A stretch of 64,000 nucleotides of DNA, from positions 6,443,448 through 6,507,447 of the forward strand of contig NC_072453.1 in NCBI RefSeq assembly GCF_027596085.1. The letters run 5' to 3'. Below are positions 39,301 through 50,330 of this stretch, piece by piece. This DNA is from Anoplopoma fimbria (taxonomy: Eukaryota > Chordata > Actinopteri > Perciformes > Anoplopomatidae). A model generated the notes under the pieces. That model saw only the letters and a program-made list of their open reading frames with translations. It was not told where the DNA came from and searched no databases. The position numbers were made by a program, and so were the translations under genes. Within the stretch, counting starts at the first letter, position 1, and every line of letters starts with the position of its first letter.

Positions 39301-40302
39301 ACTCATCTCCTGAGAAGAAATCATAACAGGAACAAAGAATTTACAATAAAACGAAAGTGTGTGAATGAATGAAGATTTCAAAAAATGTATTGGAGCTCTA
39401 TGCAGCTTCCAAATGTGAAACCCGATGAACTGAAGAGCTGATCGAACAAGATCACGACTTCCCGCCGCACACTGACCTTTCATGAAGTTCTTCTCTATGA
39501 TCAAAGAGATCAACCCGTTCCTGGAGGTGTCCACATTCACGTCCACGCTCACACTGACCCTGTCTGTTCTCCCATCCAGTACAACCAGCACCAGAGGACC
39601 AGCAGCTGGAGCCACCGTTAGCTCCACAAACCCGTCCACCTGCCCTCCTCCCAGCTTCAGCTCAGTGATGACGGGGCTGGTTGCCGGGGCGGCAGGCGGT
39701 GTGCAGTTATTCCTCTGACCTGGGGAGGGCGAGGACACCTGAAAGCCCCAGCGATCCTCAGACAGCAGGCACCTCTCAATGGACTCGTCTCCCTCAAGGG
39801 CTGCTTCATCCTCTACGAAGGCTGGTTCTCCTGGTGTCAGAGTCTCGGCGAGGAACTCTGCGCCCCCAGTGCGACGGGTCATGTACACGACAGCGTCCAC
39901 CAGCCCCATGGAAGTGACGTTCATCTTCTCATTGTAGCGATGAGCAGATGTGTGGTAAAGGACGACGGCGTCTGGGCCGTTCTGGACTGTGTTGGGAGGC
40001 AGGAGGATGGCTGGTTTAGGCATCATGTCCACCGAGCCCACCAGGAAGAACCCCCTGTCGTCTGTGCTGTGGCCTTTGAGGTCCAGCACTTTGTAGGCTA
40101 TGTTTCCATTCCCATTATAGAACACAAGGGTGTAGCCATCCAGTGAAGCCCGCTGTCCGCTGGTGTGGTACAACTCCACAAACTCAGTGGTGTCCAGTCT
40201 GGGGTTGTCGGCATTGATCTCGCTGATGATGAGGCAGGGGTCACCACTGACTACCACCGTTACCAGGAAGAGACAAGTCACGCAGGCCAAACTGACCACC
40301 AT
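29559..40302 (-). CDS. Type I membrane protein with duplicated lamin-tail-domain (LTD) ectodomain
   Basis: Eleven coding exons (high to low): 40302-39477, 39309-39129, 38012-37873, 35730-35165, 34403-34130, 33918-33723, 32747-32563, 32123-32028, 31601-31437, 30866-30773, 29622-29559. They sum to 2787 nt, a multiple of three (928 residues). A signal peptide (about 1-20) is followed by a canonical LTD (CLIISEINADNP, EFVELYHTSGQRASLDGYTL, PPNTVQNGPDAVVLY) and a diverged unit (VITELKLGGGQVDGFVEL) closing in GGFYLSRCG. From residue 383 the same order repeats: FLINELNTDTPG, YIELWHPSGRRVSLQGIWIL, PPNTIQNGPDAVALY, then VVISEVASG...RAFVEL closing in PVSLSRCSCC. A Cys-containing stalk, one TM segment (about 882-905), an Arg stop-transfer and a 21-residue tail with YYTM follow. 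LTDs are known from lamins and bacterial secreted proteins; a role here is not known to me. Confidence 0.85.
30130..30525 (+). repeat. Teleost 'AGCTTAGCATAAAG...GCCTACCAGCA' dispersed repeat
   Basis: Lies in the last intron of the LTD gene. Diagnostic blocks: CTTAGCTTAGCATAAAGCCTG, CTGCCTACCAGCAACTCTAA, AGCTCATTAATTAACAGGTT and GAGAGTGGTATCAATCTT. Related fragments are at about 7850, 34800 and 35880. Confidence 0.7.
30773..30866 (-). other. LTD-protein transmembrane exon
   Basis: Encodes LGLQIGLIVAALLLLGLGAA followed by LFTFFYRRR, one uninterrupted hydrophobic helix with a basic stop-transfer. This gives a type I topology with an N-terminal signal peptide. Confidence 0.88.
31437..31601 (-). 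other. LTD-protein exon 9, membrane-proximal stalk (start chosen by phase)
   Basis: Only the frame GANFSCVSGWLRVWGNIQAL joins in phase to the TM exon. That requires the acceptor TTATCAAG at 31602. The stronger-looking upstream acceptor GTGTAG (31626) would put the exon in a different frame and lose the TM and tail. Choosing 31601 makes the whole coding length divisible by three. A frameshift or an unseen micro-exon remains possible. Confidence 0.6.
33723..34403 (-). other. LTD-protein exons 5-6: second diverged LTD-like unit (B2)
   Basis: Exons 34403-34130 and 33918-33723. RAFVELQGPPMTDLRGLVL, GFYIIGNVTGAG (one N-glycosylation site) and PVRGAVVLCYDLF keep the LTD strand pattern, but the NGPDAV loop is lost. 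Its order after A2 mirrors B1 after A1. Confidence 0.75.
34520..34790 (-). repeat. Dispersed repeat, 'CATAAAGCAGGGTATGCTTT' family, copy 1
   Basis: The reverse complement AGACCATAAAGCAGGGTATG, continuing CTTTAGGGCGTGG, matches AGACCATAAAGTAGGGTATG and CTTTCGGGCGTGG at about 49620-49660, in opposite orientation. It lies in an LTD-gene intron and is nested against another repeat at 34800. Confidence 0.7.
34800..35040 (+). repeat. Right part of the 'AGCTAAGCTAACCGGCTG' dispersed repeat
   Basis: GAGCTAAGCTAACCGGCTGT, AGCTTCATATTTAGTGTACA and GGGTGGTATTGATCT match the common fish repeat also seen at 30130 and 35880. Confidence 0.65.
35165..35730 (-). other. LTD-protein exon 4: second canonical LTD (A2)
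   Basis: A 566-nt exon entering in phase 1 and leaving in phase 0. It shares with the first exon the order INELNTDTPG / YIELWHPSGRR / GHFTTSKGYFLLGS / LPPNTIQNGPDAVALY / GLLDAVVYR / ALTPGQ / EALSRCRG. This shows an internal duplication of the gene. Confidence 0.88.
35880..35990 (+). repeat. Fragment of the same 'CTAAGCTAAG...TAGCTTCATATTTA' repeat
   Basis: GTGCTAAGCTAAGTGGCTGC and TGGCTGTAGCTTCATATTTA, then diverged. It lies in the intron upstream of LTD exon 4. Confidence 0.6.
36317..36370 (+). repeat. (CA)n(TA)n microsatellite
   Basis: A 44-base CA run followed by (AT)5, in an LTD-gene intron. Confidence 0.95.
38240..38760 (+). repeat. Teleost 'GACTGAAATATCTCAACA...GTTAGCATGCTAACA' repeat
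   Basis: Blocks in the usual order: GACTGAAATATCTCAACACC, GATGAATTGCCATGACATTC, CAGAGGATGAATCCTACTGA, ATCAGGTCAAAATTTTAGTT, TTAGCATGCTAACATG and AAGATGGTGAACATGGTAAT. This is a very common percomorph repeat, here with internal deletions, in an LTD-gene intron. Confidence 0.75.
39129..39309 (-). other. LTD-protein exon 2 with a GC-AG intron downstream
   Basis: Acceptor TTCTTCTCAG; encodes DESGAVAVYSGRASDFPVG and PLDAFVFAG. The only donor that keeps frame is CACCAG|GCAAGA, a GC donor with otherwise perfect consensus. It joins to TTTGAGAGAG at 38012 and gives YQLSTSLREGGFYLSRCG, matching the closing motif of the second half. Confidence 0.75.
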
Positions 40303-40341
40303 GATTTACAGCTCCTCCAAAATAACCAGACAGGGGAGCTT
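39477..40341 (-). other. First coding exon of the LTD protein: signal peptide, LTD-A1 and start of unit B1
   Basis: Acceptor TTTTCTTGCAG precedes 40341 and ATG is at 40302-40300. The initiator is followed by a hydrophobic run (VVSLACVTCLFLVTVVVSG), then CLIISEINADNP, where the canonical LTD begins. A single exon codes the whole domain and the start of the second unit. Donor AAAG|GTCAGT at 39477. Confidence 0.88.
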
Positions 40342-41161
40342 CTGCAAGAAAATAAAAAGTTGCATTCCTCAGCAAAATAAAATAACTGAGTATTTATACT
40401 CTGCTTTATCAAACTCAAGCAACAATGGGATCTTATTTACAGCACAATATAACTGAAACACAATCTGAGACACAATAAAAGGACTGACTGGAGTATCAGC
40501 AGTGTGTTCACAGAACTGTAATCAAATCTTAATGTTTACTACTTGCAGACCAGACTCCCTGGAGGATCATATCATGAATGAGTCTTCTATGGGTCTATTT
40601 TTTTCTTTCATGCTGACATTGGGAATGCACGTCTTCGGCATGAGTCATATAATGTTGCGAAACACGCTGGCAAGCAGACGGAAACTTTGCATGAAACGGT
40701 GAATCGCTTTTAGCTGTGAATAAACAGGATCGAGTGACAAAATTGGACAGATCGTCTGAAATTGAATCTGTGTAAGTTTTTGGGAAAACAGTTACTCATG
40801 AGGCAGTTCTGCCAATCTCATTTCATCCCTTAGTCATTCAAAACAGTCACAGCTTTAAGATTAGCTGTGTTAAAAATGTGTCTTTAAGAAGCTACATTAG
40901 TTTGCCAGACAGTCACTCTCTCTCTAGGGAAACCACGTTGGGACAAAACAACAAAAAAAAAAGCAAGACGTCTTAAAATGAAGAAAAAGGGGGTCTGTGG
41001 AGTTCAATTCCGCCCTGAAATGATCTCCCATCTCCCGACAGTTATTCCAGTCACGGTTGGGCTGCTATGCATGCATCTTTCCGTCGAAAAAAAAAAAAGC
41101 CTGTCAATGTGCTTTTCTATCAGTGCCACACAAGGTCCCTAAAAAGGCCGACGTGACTTAC

Positions 41162-41330
41162 TGTGTTTTTCTCGGTCCTCGTCGGTCAGGCGTCGCTTGT
41201 TGCACCGTCGAAACCTTCCTCCGGCTGAATGTACAACAATAATTGAGGTAAAGTTTGTTTTCTGCAGCTCCTCCGCCGCTCCCTTCATTCACAAAGCAAC
41301 ACTTTCTCCCCCCGGACTGTGGGCGGTCAG
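41162..41330 (-). promoter_or_regulatory. Probable promoter and non-coding first exon of the LTD gene
   Basis: A near-perfect donor (AACACA|GTAAGTCACG) ends a CpG-containing block on the minus strand at 41162. It lies 0.8 kb upstream of the acceptor of the first coding exon. The local rise in CpG (GGTCAGGCGTCGC, CTCCGCCGCTCCC) in otherwise AT-rich DNA suggests a start region. A T-rich tract (41371-41427) lies just upstream. The transcription start is not determined. Confidence 0.45.
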
Positions 41331-41370
41331 ACTGGCTGAGGGGGGATGATGCCTGCCAGGGGAAGCTCTC

Positions 41371-41427
41371 TTTTTTTTTTTTTTTTCTTCCTCTTCTTCT
41401 TCTTCTTCTTTTTTTTTTTTTTTTTTC
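41371..41427 (+). repeat. Poly(T)/(CTT)n low-complexity tract
   Basis: Two T runs flank a (TTC)n core. On the minus strand this is a purine-only (GAA)n tract beside the probable LTD promoter. Confidence 0.9.
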
Positions 41428-42220
41428 TCCACGGCTCATACACCATTCAGACACCCACAGCTGAAGATAAAACACCAGCAAACCCGTAGAAACGAATAAA
41501 AAGGCGGGTCATTTGTAACCCACAGTCGACTATGCCCCATATACAAGAAATAAATGCAAAGAAAAAAACTGTGGTAATTCCTGTTTTTAGAGCCAAAAAG
41601 AGGGGGACGGTGGCCTTGAGTTCATCCCGAAAGCCTCGTAAAAGATCTGAAAGGGGCCCCTGACCCCACTTTGTGAATTATGGGAGAGCGGGTTCAGTGG
41701 TAAAACTTTAATGACAGCCGAAGTCTCTCCTATCATCAAGTCATAACTTTTGTTGCTGTAGCTTTCACCACAAAACTCATTTTGGTTTCTGAGTGATTTG
41801 AAAAAAAAATCTTTCATCTGACTGCTTGTAAGTAAAACTGTGTAATATATAAGATTCTGGCTTTATATTTTACCAGGTACCACTGATACTGTATACTTAA
41901 AGATAGACAAAACAGAAGAAGAGGAAGCAACTTTATGTATGAAACACTTAAAAACATATTTTTCACAACAGCTTTTATGGAACATAAATGAGGATATTAC
42001 TATGACAATACACAGGAAATAGGTAATAAAATGGAATAAAGTATACGGCTACACTTTTACAGACAATCGAACCATGAATCAAATTATCACATAAAAGAGA
42101 GTGGAACATTAGTTTCATCAATACATGTTCAGAAAACTTAAAGAGCATTTTACTGTAACTGTAAACTGACCTCATGTTCTCTTTCAGAGCAAAACTGAGT
42201 TCCTGGAATATAACATATAA

Positions 42221-42221
<1 letters not shown>

Positions 42222-42280
<59 letters not shown>
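42222..42280 (+). repeat. (ATT)n microsatellite
   Basis: 59-base perfect trinucleotide run. Confidence 0.98.
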
Positions 42281-42682
42281 CTGTTATCATCAGAGATTCA
42301 CCCAAGTACCACAGCACTGTTAGCTTCTTTGAGAATATTATTATAATTATGTCATAGCAAAAGTACTATTAGGTTCAATATCAGTGTACAATAACTGTAG
42401 ATCCTGAAGCAGCACTTTTTGAGAATATTATAATGATTTTTGATTAGGTCATGTTGGTATACCAGTTATCTAAATATAAATATCAATTGACTAATTAGAT
42501 TTAGTTTACTTCTTTTCATTTGCTCAGGGCTACAAACACATTTTCCTGGATGAGGGTTCATTTATTGAGTGCCTTGAGAGTTAGAGGAATGTGAAACCAA
42601 TGTTTTAATATATTACTACACTTCACGTGAAACCTTAAACACTGCACGGTTACTGTGACACTTTTTCAGCCTCATTCCTCCA

Positions 42683-43197
42683 GGGGTGGAAAAAGTTCTC
42701 AGATCTTTTACTTTATTAAAATTACCAATACCACAATGTAAAAGTACCCTATTACAAGTAAAAATGTTACATCTTACTTAGATAAAAGTACAGAAATAAT
42801 ATAATATTAGGCCTCTACAAATGGTCTAATCTAATATTTTCTCTAATCTCAGATTTTTTGTGAAATATCGGATAGTTTGATTTCCTTGTGATTCAAACCA
42901 TCTGGAAAGTTTACAGATTAAAAAGTCCCATCAACAAATCAAGGATATCTGAGATATGTCAATGGAGTCAAAGCCACTGGTTTGATCATAAACAGATTGT
43001 ATCTCAGAAGATGATTGTATGTTGTTGTTTTTTTTAATGTAAAATCGTAATTTGAAAAGTAACTGCAGCTGTCAAATAAGTGTTGTGGAGTATAAAGTGC
43101 AATATTTCCCTCTGAAATGTTGTGGAGTAGAAGTAGCATAATAGTTAAATATCAAATGTAGTACAAATACTTCCAAACTGTACCTAAATACAGTGCC
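42683..43197 (+). mobile_element. hAT-like non-autonomous element
   Basis: Starts AGGGGTGGAAAAAGTTCTCA, contains AAAAGTACC and GTAAAAATG blocks, and ends TGTGGAGTAGAAGTAGCATA ... TACAAATACTTCC ... CCTAAATACAGTGCC. This order is typical of the abundant fish 'GTGGAAAAAGTACTC' element. No transposase. A diverged partial copy begins at about 61375. Confidence 0.65.
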
Positions 43198-46100
43198 AAA
43201 ATCGACCAGCAGAATTGACCACAACAAATTGGGTTTCTAATGATATTGTTGTTCTCTATCACTCAGTCAATAGTTTCACTTCCGCTCTATGTGCAATCGG
43301 TTTCATAAAATATTGCTACATGTCTGTGTTTGGGGAGTTTACATTATGTTGAAAGTGCAAAAAATCTAACCTTCCAGTTTTTTAATAAAGCAGCTACAAT
43401 TTAGGTTTTTGAGGAACACAAATTTTCTTGGATTATTAGTTTCATTTTCTTGAAATTAACATACACATTACTTTGAACTGAATTAGTCTATGAAGGAACT
43501 TTTATTAACATCTTTTTCACTTTAAAATTAATCTTTGTTACTTGCAAGGAAAAATGTAGTATAACAAAATAATATAAGTTAAGAATTTGTTTGAATAGTA
43601 TGTTTTTATTTACCTACTTGTCAAGCATCAAGTAGGAAAAAATATGATATCTCTGCTATTTTACTCTCTTGATATCTCTATCATGTCAATGTTGCAATTT
43701 AAACATTAGATAGTCTTGGGTTATAATGCAACTTTGTTAAAGCTTGAATGTGGGTTTTTTCACTTGCTCCCAAAAACTTTGCTACAGTTAAGTTTTGATA
43801 TTTTCTGAATTTGAAATGAAACAGTCAAGGCCTTCGTCTGTTTGGTCCACATTATAAGTGACTTTTCTCTCTGTGTGTCTTCTGAAAGAGGCATTTCCAG
43901 GAAATGGCCAACTTATTGATAGCTTTTGTATTGGGTTAAAAAAAATTGCTACATAGACTGTGGTGATGCATGAAATGGGCAGTAATTCTTCTTTTAAAAT
44001 GCGTATTTATGTATAATTTCAGTGGTGGATTGTTTATTTAGATATCAATATTATAATCAATATTCAGATAAATCATATTCAAATAGTAGACAGTTACATT
44101 CCGAGTTCAAAAGAGCTGAAGTGAGTAACCACATAAAAGGAACTGAAAATGTGGTTTGTGGACCATCATGTGAATGAACAAGCTTTCTAGTCCATCAACT
44201 GTTCAAATTTAAAGCACATACTTCTAATATTCAAGATTAGATTGCATATGTTTTTACTGTGATGTCTTTATACAGATTGCCTGTAGGCGAATTACCTAGA
44301 AGAATACAAGCACAAAACCTACCCATAACTTCATACTGAGTTTCACATACTGATGATCACTAAGATGAGCAATCTACACAATAAGTGTGAGGAAGTGTCA
44401 GAAAAAGACACAACACAAATTTACAATATGTGCTTGCTAAAAGGAAGTGGATGGTCAAGGTGCCAAAAATAGACATGTGTCAGAACTTGTGAAATGGGGG
44501 ATTTCAGCTTGAACCCATGGTGAAAAATGTCTTATAATTGTGTTGTTTTATCATTAACAGCCTAAGCCTGATTTGATCTTCTTGTTGTTTTCAAGACTTT
44601 TTATTGCAACCTTTTTTGAACTGTTGTGTGAATAACTTTAATACCTCTTAGCACCACAAGATGGCCCTATAAGCATGGGGGTGTTTTTTATCTGAGGGCA
44701 AAATAAGCAGATATGCCTCCAGTAAGTGAGGTTCCCTGAAGTGAAGCTGTTTATAAATGACTCTGTCTGTACAGGAAGTTCTTTTTTTTAGCCGCAATGT
44801 GCTGTTTGACATGGCTGGGTGTGTTTTGACACAGAGGAAAGGTCAGTTGAAATGTTAATGATGTTCACATTTTGTTTATGGTGTGTGTATGTTGTTGCCG
44901 CTGCAACACATTTCAATTGAATTCCTGTCAAAACGCTGCTCGCTTTTTCAAGAGTCAACAACCTCGTTGACAAGGTACATCTAATTCATCTTTTTTGTTT
45001 GTTTTTGATGACTCACTACTTGGATGTCATTGCGTCTGATTCATCACCGGAAAAATATGGAAAGATGCTGTGCTGAGTGTAACTTAGAGATCAACTAAAT
45101 GCATTTGAAGATTTAACACAGGCTCATCTGTCCAACAGAATCATTATTAAGTCAATTGGGGTTTCATTTAATACTTCTAGGTAACTGAGGAGAATGTGAA
45201 TTGAAAGAAATCACAGCTGACAGACAATTAATCATCAGGGACAACGCTTTATTATACCAATTCTGTGTAATACATCAAATGAAGGATTATCAGTTCAGAA
45301 ATTAACATATTTTGAGTTACACATGAAGATGGTAATTTATGATAATGCAAAACTGGCTACCTTCACATACCCTGGGTCCACAGTTGTCCTTGGTTTAGTG
45401 TATCATTTACCAGAATAAGGAACAAAGTAATTCAAAGAAATCTGAATCTGCATGCCAGCGGTGCAAAAGACAGCAGGTTGCACGTTTTATCTCAGACGAA
45501 TGTGCTGTCATGTCACTTGTTTGAGTGTGACAGCGATTGGATGTGACTGTTGAGTCATGTTGCTGGAAGTTTAGACAGCCAGCATCATCCCTGACTCAAT
45601 CATCAGATAGATTTCAGGAGCAGCAGTAGCAGGCTGGGGAGGATATTTACACCCACTGGGAGTATGGGACTAACTTCTAGACAGATCCAATACTGGAGCA
45701 GGCACCGTCAAATAAAACCACAGAATGGAAGACCACCTACAGTCTAAAATCTATTACACTGCAGTATTGCAATATTTTAATAGTCCCACTCACACTGAAG
45801 CATGAAGTTCTGCTTGGATGCAATTTGATTAACCTGGGGGGAAATTGTATCCACTACAAATACAGATTACAAAGCACTGTTGTTGACCTTGTGACTTTAT
45901 TTTTGTAGCTTTAATATTTAAACAATAACACATTTCCTTTAGAGATTTCCCTGAAGGGATTTTCTAAATCTTTGTCCTATTAAATGACAAGCCAGTTAGT
46001 GAATAGTAGAGGCAAGGTTTCTAATTGACTGCAAAATGATCCCCCAGGAAACCTTGTGTCCTGTGTGAAAAAATAGTCCATGTTGTCTTAATTTGATTTA

Positions 46101-47422
46101 GGTCTGTAAACACCTAACAAACATACTTATTTTAAGCCAAACCAAGAAGTTTTTACAAGCCTAACCTAAGTGGTTTTGTTTTTTTGTTTTATTTTATTTC
46201 AACTTACAATTTTAATCAAGTGTTAAACACGCAATCGTAATTTGGGGAAAACATGTTTTCCTTCAAACGTAATTGAGAATGCAGTTTAGTAGTACAGGAA
46301 AGTAATTTTGTAGAAGACAAGGTTGGTCTGTGGCCCTCACTGTGACGCCCATTTGTCACTAATGAAGTCTTAATAAAACAGATAAAGAGTTTAATTTTCC
46401 AAAAATTGTATGTCCCTGAAACAGCTGGGCACTTTAGTTTTTAAACATGTAGCTCGAACAGGAGGAAAGAGCGGATTAATAAGCACTTAGTGTTTGAGTA
46501 TTTACCAGCAACAGCAGGCTTGTGGGACTGCCTATAAACAGTGTCAATGTTCGTTGTTATGAAGAAAGTTATTACTCAGTGCAATGATGCAACTCATTGA
46601 TATGTTTTTATTAGATTTAGACAGCAATGAAGGTCTATGGCGCAGAACAACAAGCTATATCAGGCATTACTACATGGGAAATATTACAAGGATCAATTAA
46701 TCGTTTGTTTTGTTGAATTGTTGACAATAAGAGAAGTAAGACGGAATATGACCAGACTTGGCGCCAACTTGCTGCTTCGTAAAAAACGGGCCTCAACCAC
46801 CTGGCTTAACAACTGATGTCATCAATAGCCTCATATGATCTTTTCTTCATCCTGTATATAAATACGCAGTCCCCTTTCTGCAGCTTCCACACACCAAAAA
46901 TTGCTTTGCATGCTGCTGACCCTGAAAACTTCCCTGGTGTGCCTCAAGCTAATTTTTCACCTCATTAGCCTGAACAGACATTAAAAAAACTGGGACACTG
47001 TGAGGACGAAGCAGGTTTGTGTACATATCCACTGCAGGAAAGACTGGGACACTACAGTTCTCAAAGACATAATGACAATGAATTATGTGATAAGAAAGGG
47101 CAGCAGTGGAACACGGAGAGTAACACGTGAGTGTGTAGAGGTATTTCCACCTATCTGTGTCGATATGGGATAGGACGCACGTGCATGGTCTAACCAGGAG
47201 GTGAGGGCAGGGTCTGATGTTGATGAATATTGTGGTGGGTCTGTTTTCACTCTCCCCCTCTCTCTCTCCTTTCCTTCCTCTCTGACGTGAAGGCACAGAG
47301 GAAGCTTTCTACTGCTTCTCCTTTTTTTTCAAGAAACCAACCAGAGAACCTCATCAGCATTCAACATGCATCACCAGCTCAGTGAATCCAATCACGTGCT
47401 CTTACCATACAGAGTGCATGTT

Positions 47423-47543
<121 letters not shown>

Positions 47544-49589
47544 TGGAGGGAGACAGGCAGAGACAGGCAGGGAGAATCCCTTTGTGTTCACTGTGAATCC
47601 CCAAGGTCATGCACAGACGTTTTGTGAACATATCCGAGACTGGAGCGAAGTGTGAGGTGGAGATGGTAATCCAGGTCAAAGTGTGGGATTAGGATTTTGT
47701 ACAGTACATTTAGGTTAATGGCAGCAAAGGCAACATCAATGTGCGTCTGGCTGACTGGCTTGGATTATTGATCTAAAGTGATGCTTCATCTCCCTTCTCA
47801 TCACCAGCCAGCCTCAGTCTGAGCTTGTTTTGACCATAATAACTTTCCCTAGGGAATATTCCCACATAATCCTTACTGGGTGACTAACTGCTGAGAGGGG
47901 ATGAGAGGGTGCGAGAGCAGAAACTTGGCCACAAATCGATTTCTTCGAGGGATTGCAGTCATGTTTGATACCCAGTTCCCATGGCAACCAGCGACCGTGG
48001 TGTACCTGACCTACATATGTGCTGTATGTACACAAACACGCGCTAACAATCCGTTAATGTTGCATTGTACAGCGGCTCGTGGGGACTTTGAGTGGGTGTT
48101 GAATGAGTCTGATCAGAGATGGCAAGAGCAAACAAAGGAGCCAGGAGCTGCTGTCATCATTTCTGAGGAGCTGTCAATGAGTTGTGTCAACAATGGCTGG
48201 ACGTCACATTGAGACAAGCTGTAATTACAATAGGCGTTGTCGTCTTATAAGGGTATTATTATGGATATGTTGACATATAATTTGAGACAAGATGGCAATA
48301 CCGGCAATTTTAAAAAGAGCCAGAAATACTTACTGAAATATACTTCGTCCAAATCCAATTTACTAATTACAAATTCTTACACTTCTACTCCACCTAATTT
48401 CAGACAAATGTTGTCTATCATGTACCTCTTGCTCCATTTCTTTTATATTACTATATATATAACATGTACGGTAATTGGAACTAAAGTAATCAACAACAAA
48501 AAAATCTAATTTACTATTATTGATTAAACTCCTGTCTGTATATAAAACAGTTACAAGGTGATGCTGACCTATCAATACATTAATGATTATACTCTAATAC
48601 TGGTACTTTGAGTATATTTGATGTGTATACTCATGTACTTGTATTAAAATGAAGAATGAGTGGGATTTTCCCTTTAAAAACAATATATAGCATGGACTAA
48701 ACAAAAATACAAAATACCAAAATAATCCCTCTCATCACTTGTGACCCACTAGAGGTGTGCGTCGGTGTCTGTATCTGCAGAGAATGTGCTCTCCGACTGT
48801 ATTTTCTTATCTTGCTGTGTTTGGGATGTTTCTGAGAGCAAATCTCTATAAAAACGTAGCGATTAGGTGCACGATCACAAGCCCACATCCAACAGTAAAA
48901 AAAAACATGTAAAGAAGAAAAAAAAGCTGTAAAGAAAACACAAATATAGTGAGGCAAAATGCCAGGTGGACAAAGCTTGTTCCGAAAATATGGGGTCTGC
49001 GTTCAATCGCTGGCAAGTTTCAGTTTATTTGGATGTATTTATAGACAGATATGTTATCTGACACAAGAAGCTTCTGTTGGTGCCTGATTGCAAATTGCTT
49101 TTTTGACACCATCCACAATTTACAGAGAGTCCAGTTCAGTAGATAACACACTGGAGTCTGCTGATAGATTATCAATGACTGATGGATGGATAATTAACTT
49201 AAGCCAAGCAAAAGTTGAAGTAAATGTATGGCCAAATAGGACTGTGTGATGTATCTGACATGGTGAATGAATATGATCGAGAATCCGAAATTTGTTGTGA
49301 CACTTACCATATGAACGAGTTACTTTGATGTAGTGCGCCATCATGACACTTCATAACACATCTCGTGTCATTTGTCTGTGTTGTAAAACACAAATGAAAT
49401 ATATATATAAAGAATACAAATAATAAGAAGGACAAAATTCCTAAAACACTGACTTTTAAAAGAGAAGATTAATACCAATGGCACAGTATGGCACTGCAAA
49501 TTCTCACTTATATTTTGGTCTGAATCTATTGAAGTCTTTCAGAAAATGAACCTACTTCTCTCCTGATATATCAACTCAGTAAACATCAT

Positions 49590-49960
49590 GTTCAATGAGT
49601 TATGGTCCTATTTAGAGTATAAATAGACCATAAAGTAGGGTATGCTTTCGGGCGTGGCTGCCTTGTGATTGACAGGTGGCTTGCACAGCGTTGTCAGGTC
49701 TTAGAGCTGTCTGCATTTTCATCCTAGAACTTTAACCCTTTCACAGTGTGTTTTCAGTTCATGGAAATTCATTTGAACATTTTGGTCATTTGAAAATTAC
49801 TTACAAGGGTTAGGTTGTACCAATGGCTTCCCTCCTAGTGTAAAAGCCAAGATGGCGACGGCAATAAACCAAGATGCAGACGACAAACATGAGGCTTCCA
49901 AACAGCACACCACAAGCCAGTGGATGATGTCACAGTGAATATGTCCACTTCTATTCGTAT
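49590..49960 (+). repeat. Dispersed repeat, 'CATAAAGTAGGGTATGCTTT' family, copy 2
   Basis: Shares AGACCATAAAGTAGGGTATG with copy 1 at 34520-34790 and continues with GGCTGCCTTGTGATTGACAG. The boundaries are approximate. Confidence 0.65.
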
Positions 49961-50017
49961 ACATTTTAGCCAATAGTTGCCTATTATTTCATCATTTATT
50001 TGGAGCCATGTTCCTCA

Positions 50018-50330
50018 CAGGTCACCTGATAAATATTTTCACTTCTTTTAGATCTGTTTTTGACTGGAACATACAGCTATCCAGCTACAAAATGCTCCAC
50101 TATGTTCACCAGCTAATTGCTACAGTAACTGCGTCTGACTGCCATTTGGTGCTGACCAGACAGTGCTTTTCACTAAAAAACAGCAGCCAAAGACAACGCT
50201 ATGAAAAGCAGTGATTGAATTTTGCACCAGGAAACAATGATAGCTGAGGGGAGCTGCAGAGTCTGGCTATAATTCCCTTGTCGTGGAGTCATCATGTGTT
50301 GTTGATATAACAATATTTTCAAAAGCAGCT
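50018..50330 (+). repeat. Dispersed repeat, 'AAATGCTCCACTATGTTCAC' family, copy 1
   Basis: AAATGCTCCACTATGTTCAC, CCAGCTAATTGC, TTTTCACTAAAAAACAGC and GGGGAGCTGCAGAG align in order with the copy at 58445-58745. Confidence 0.75.
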
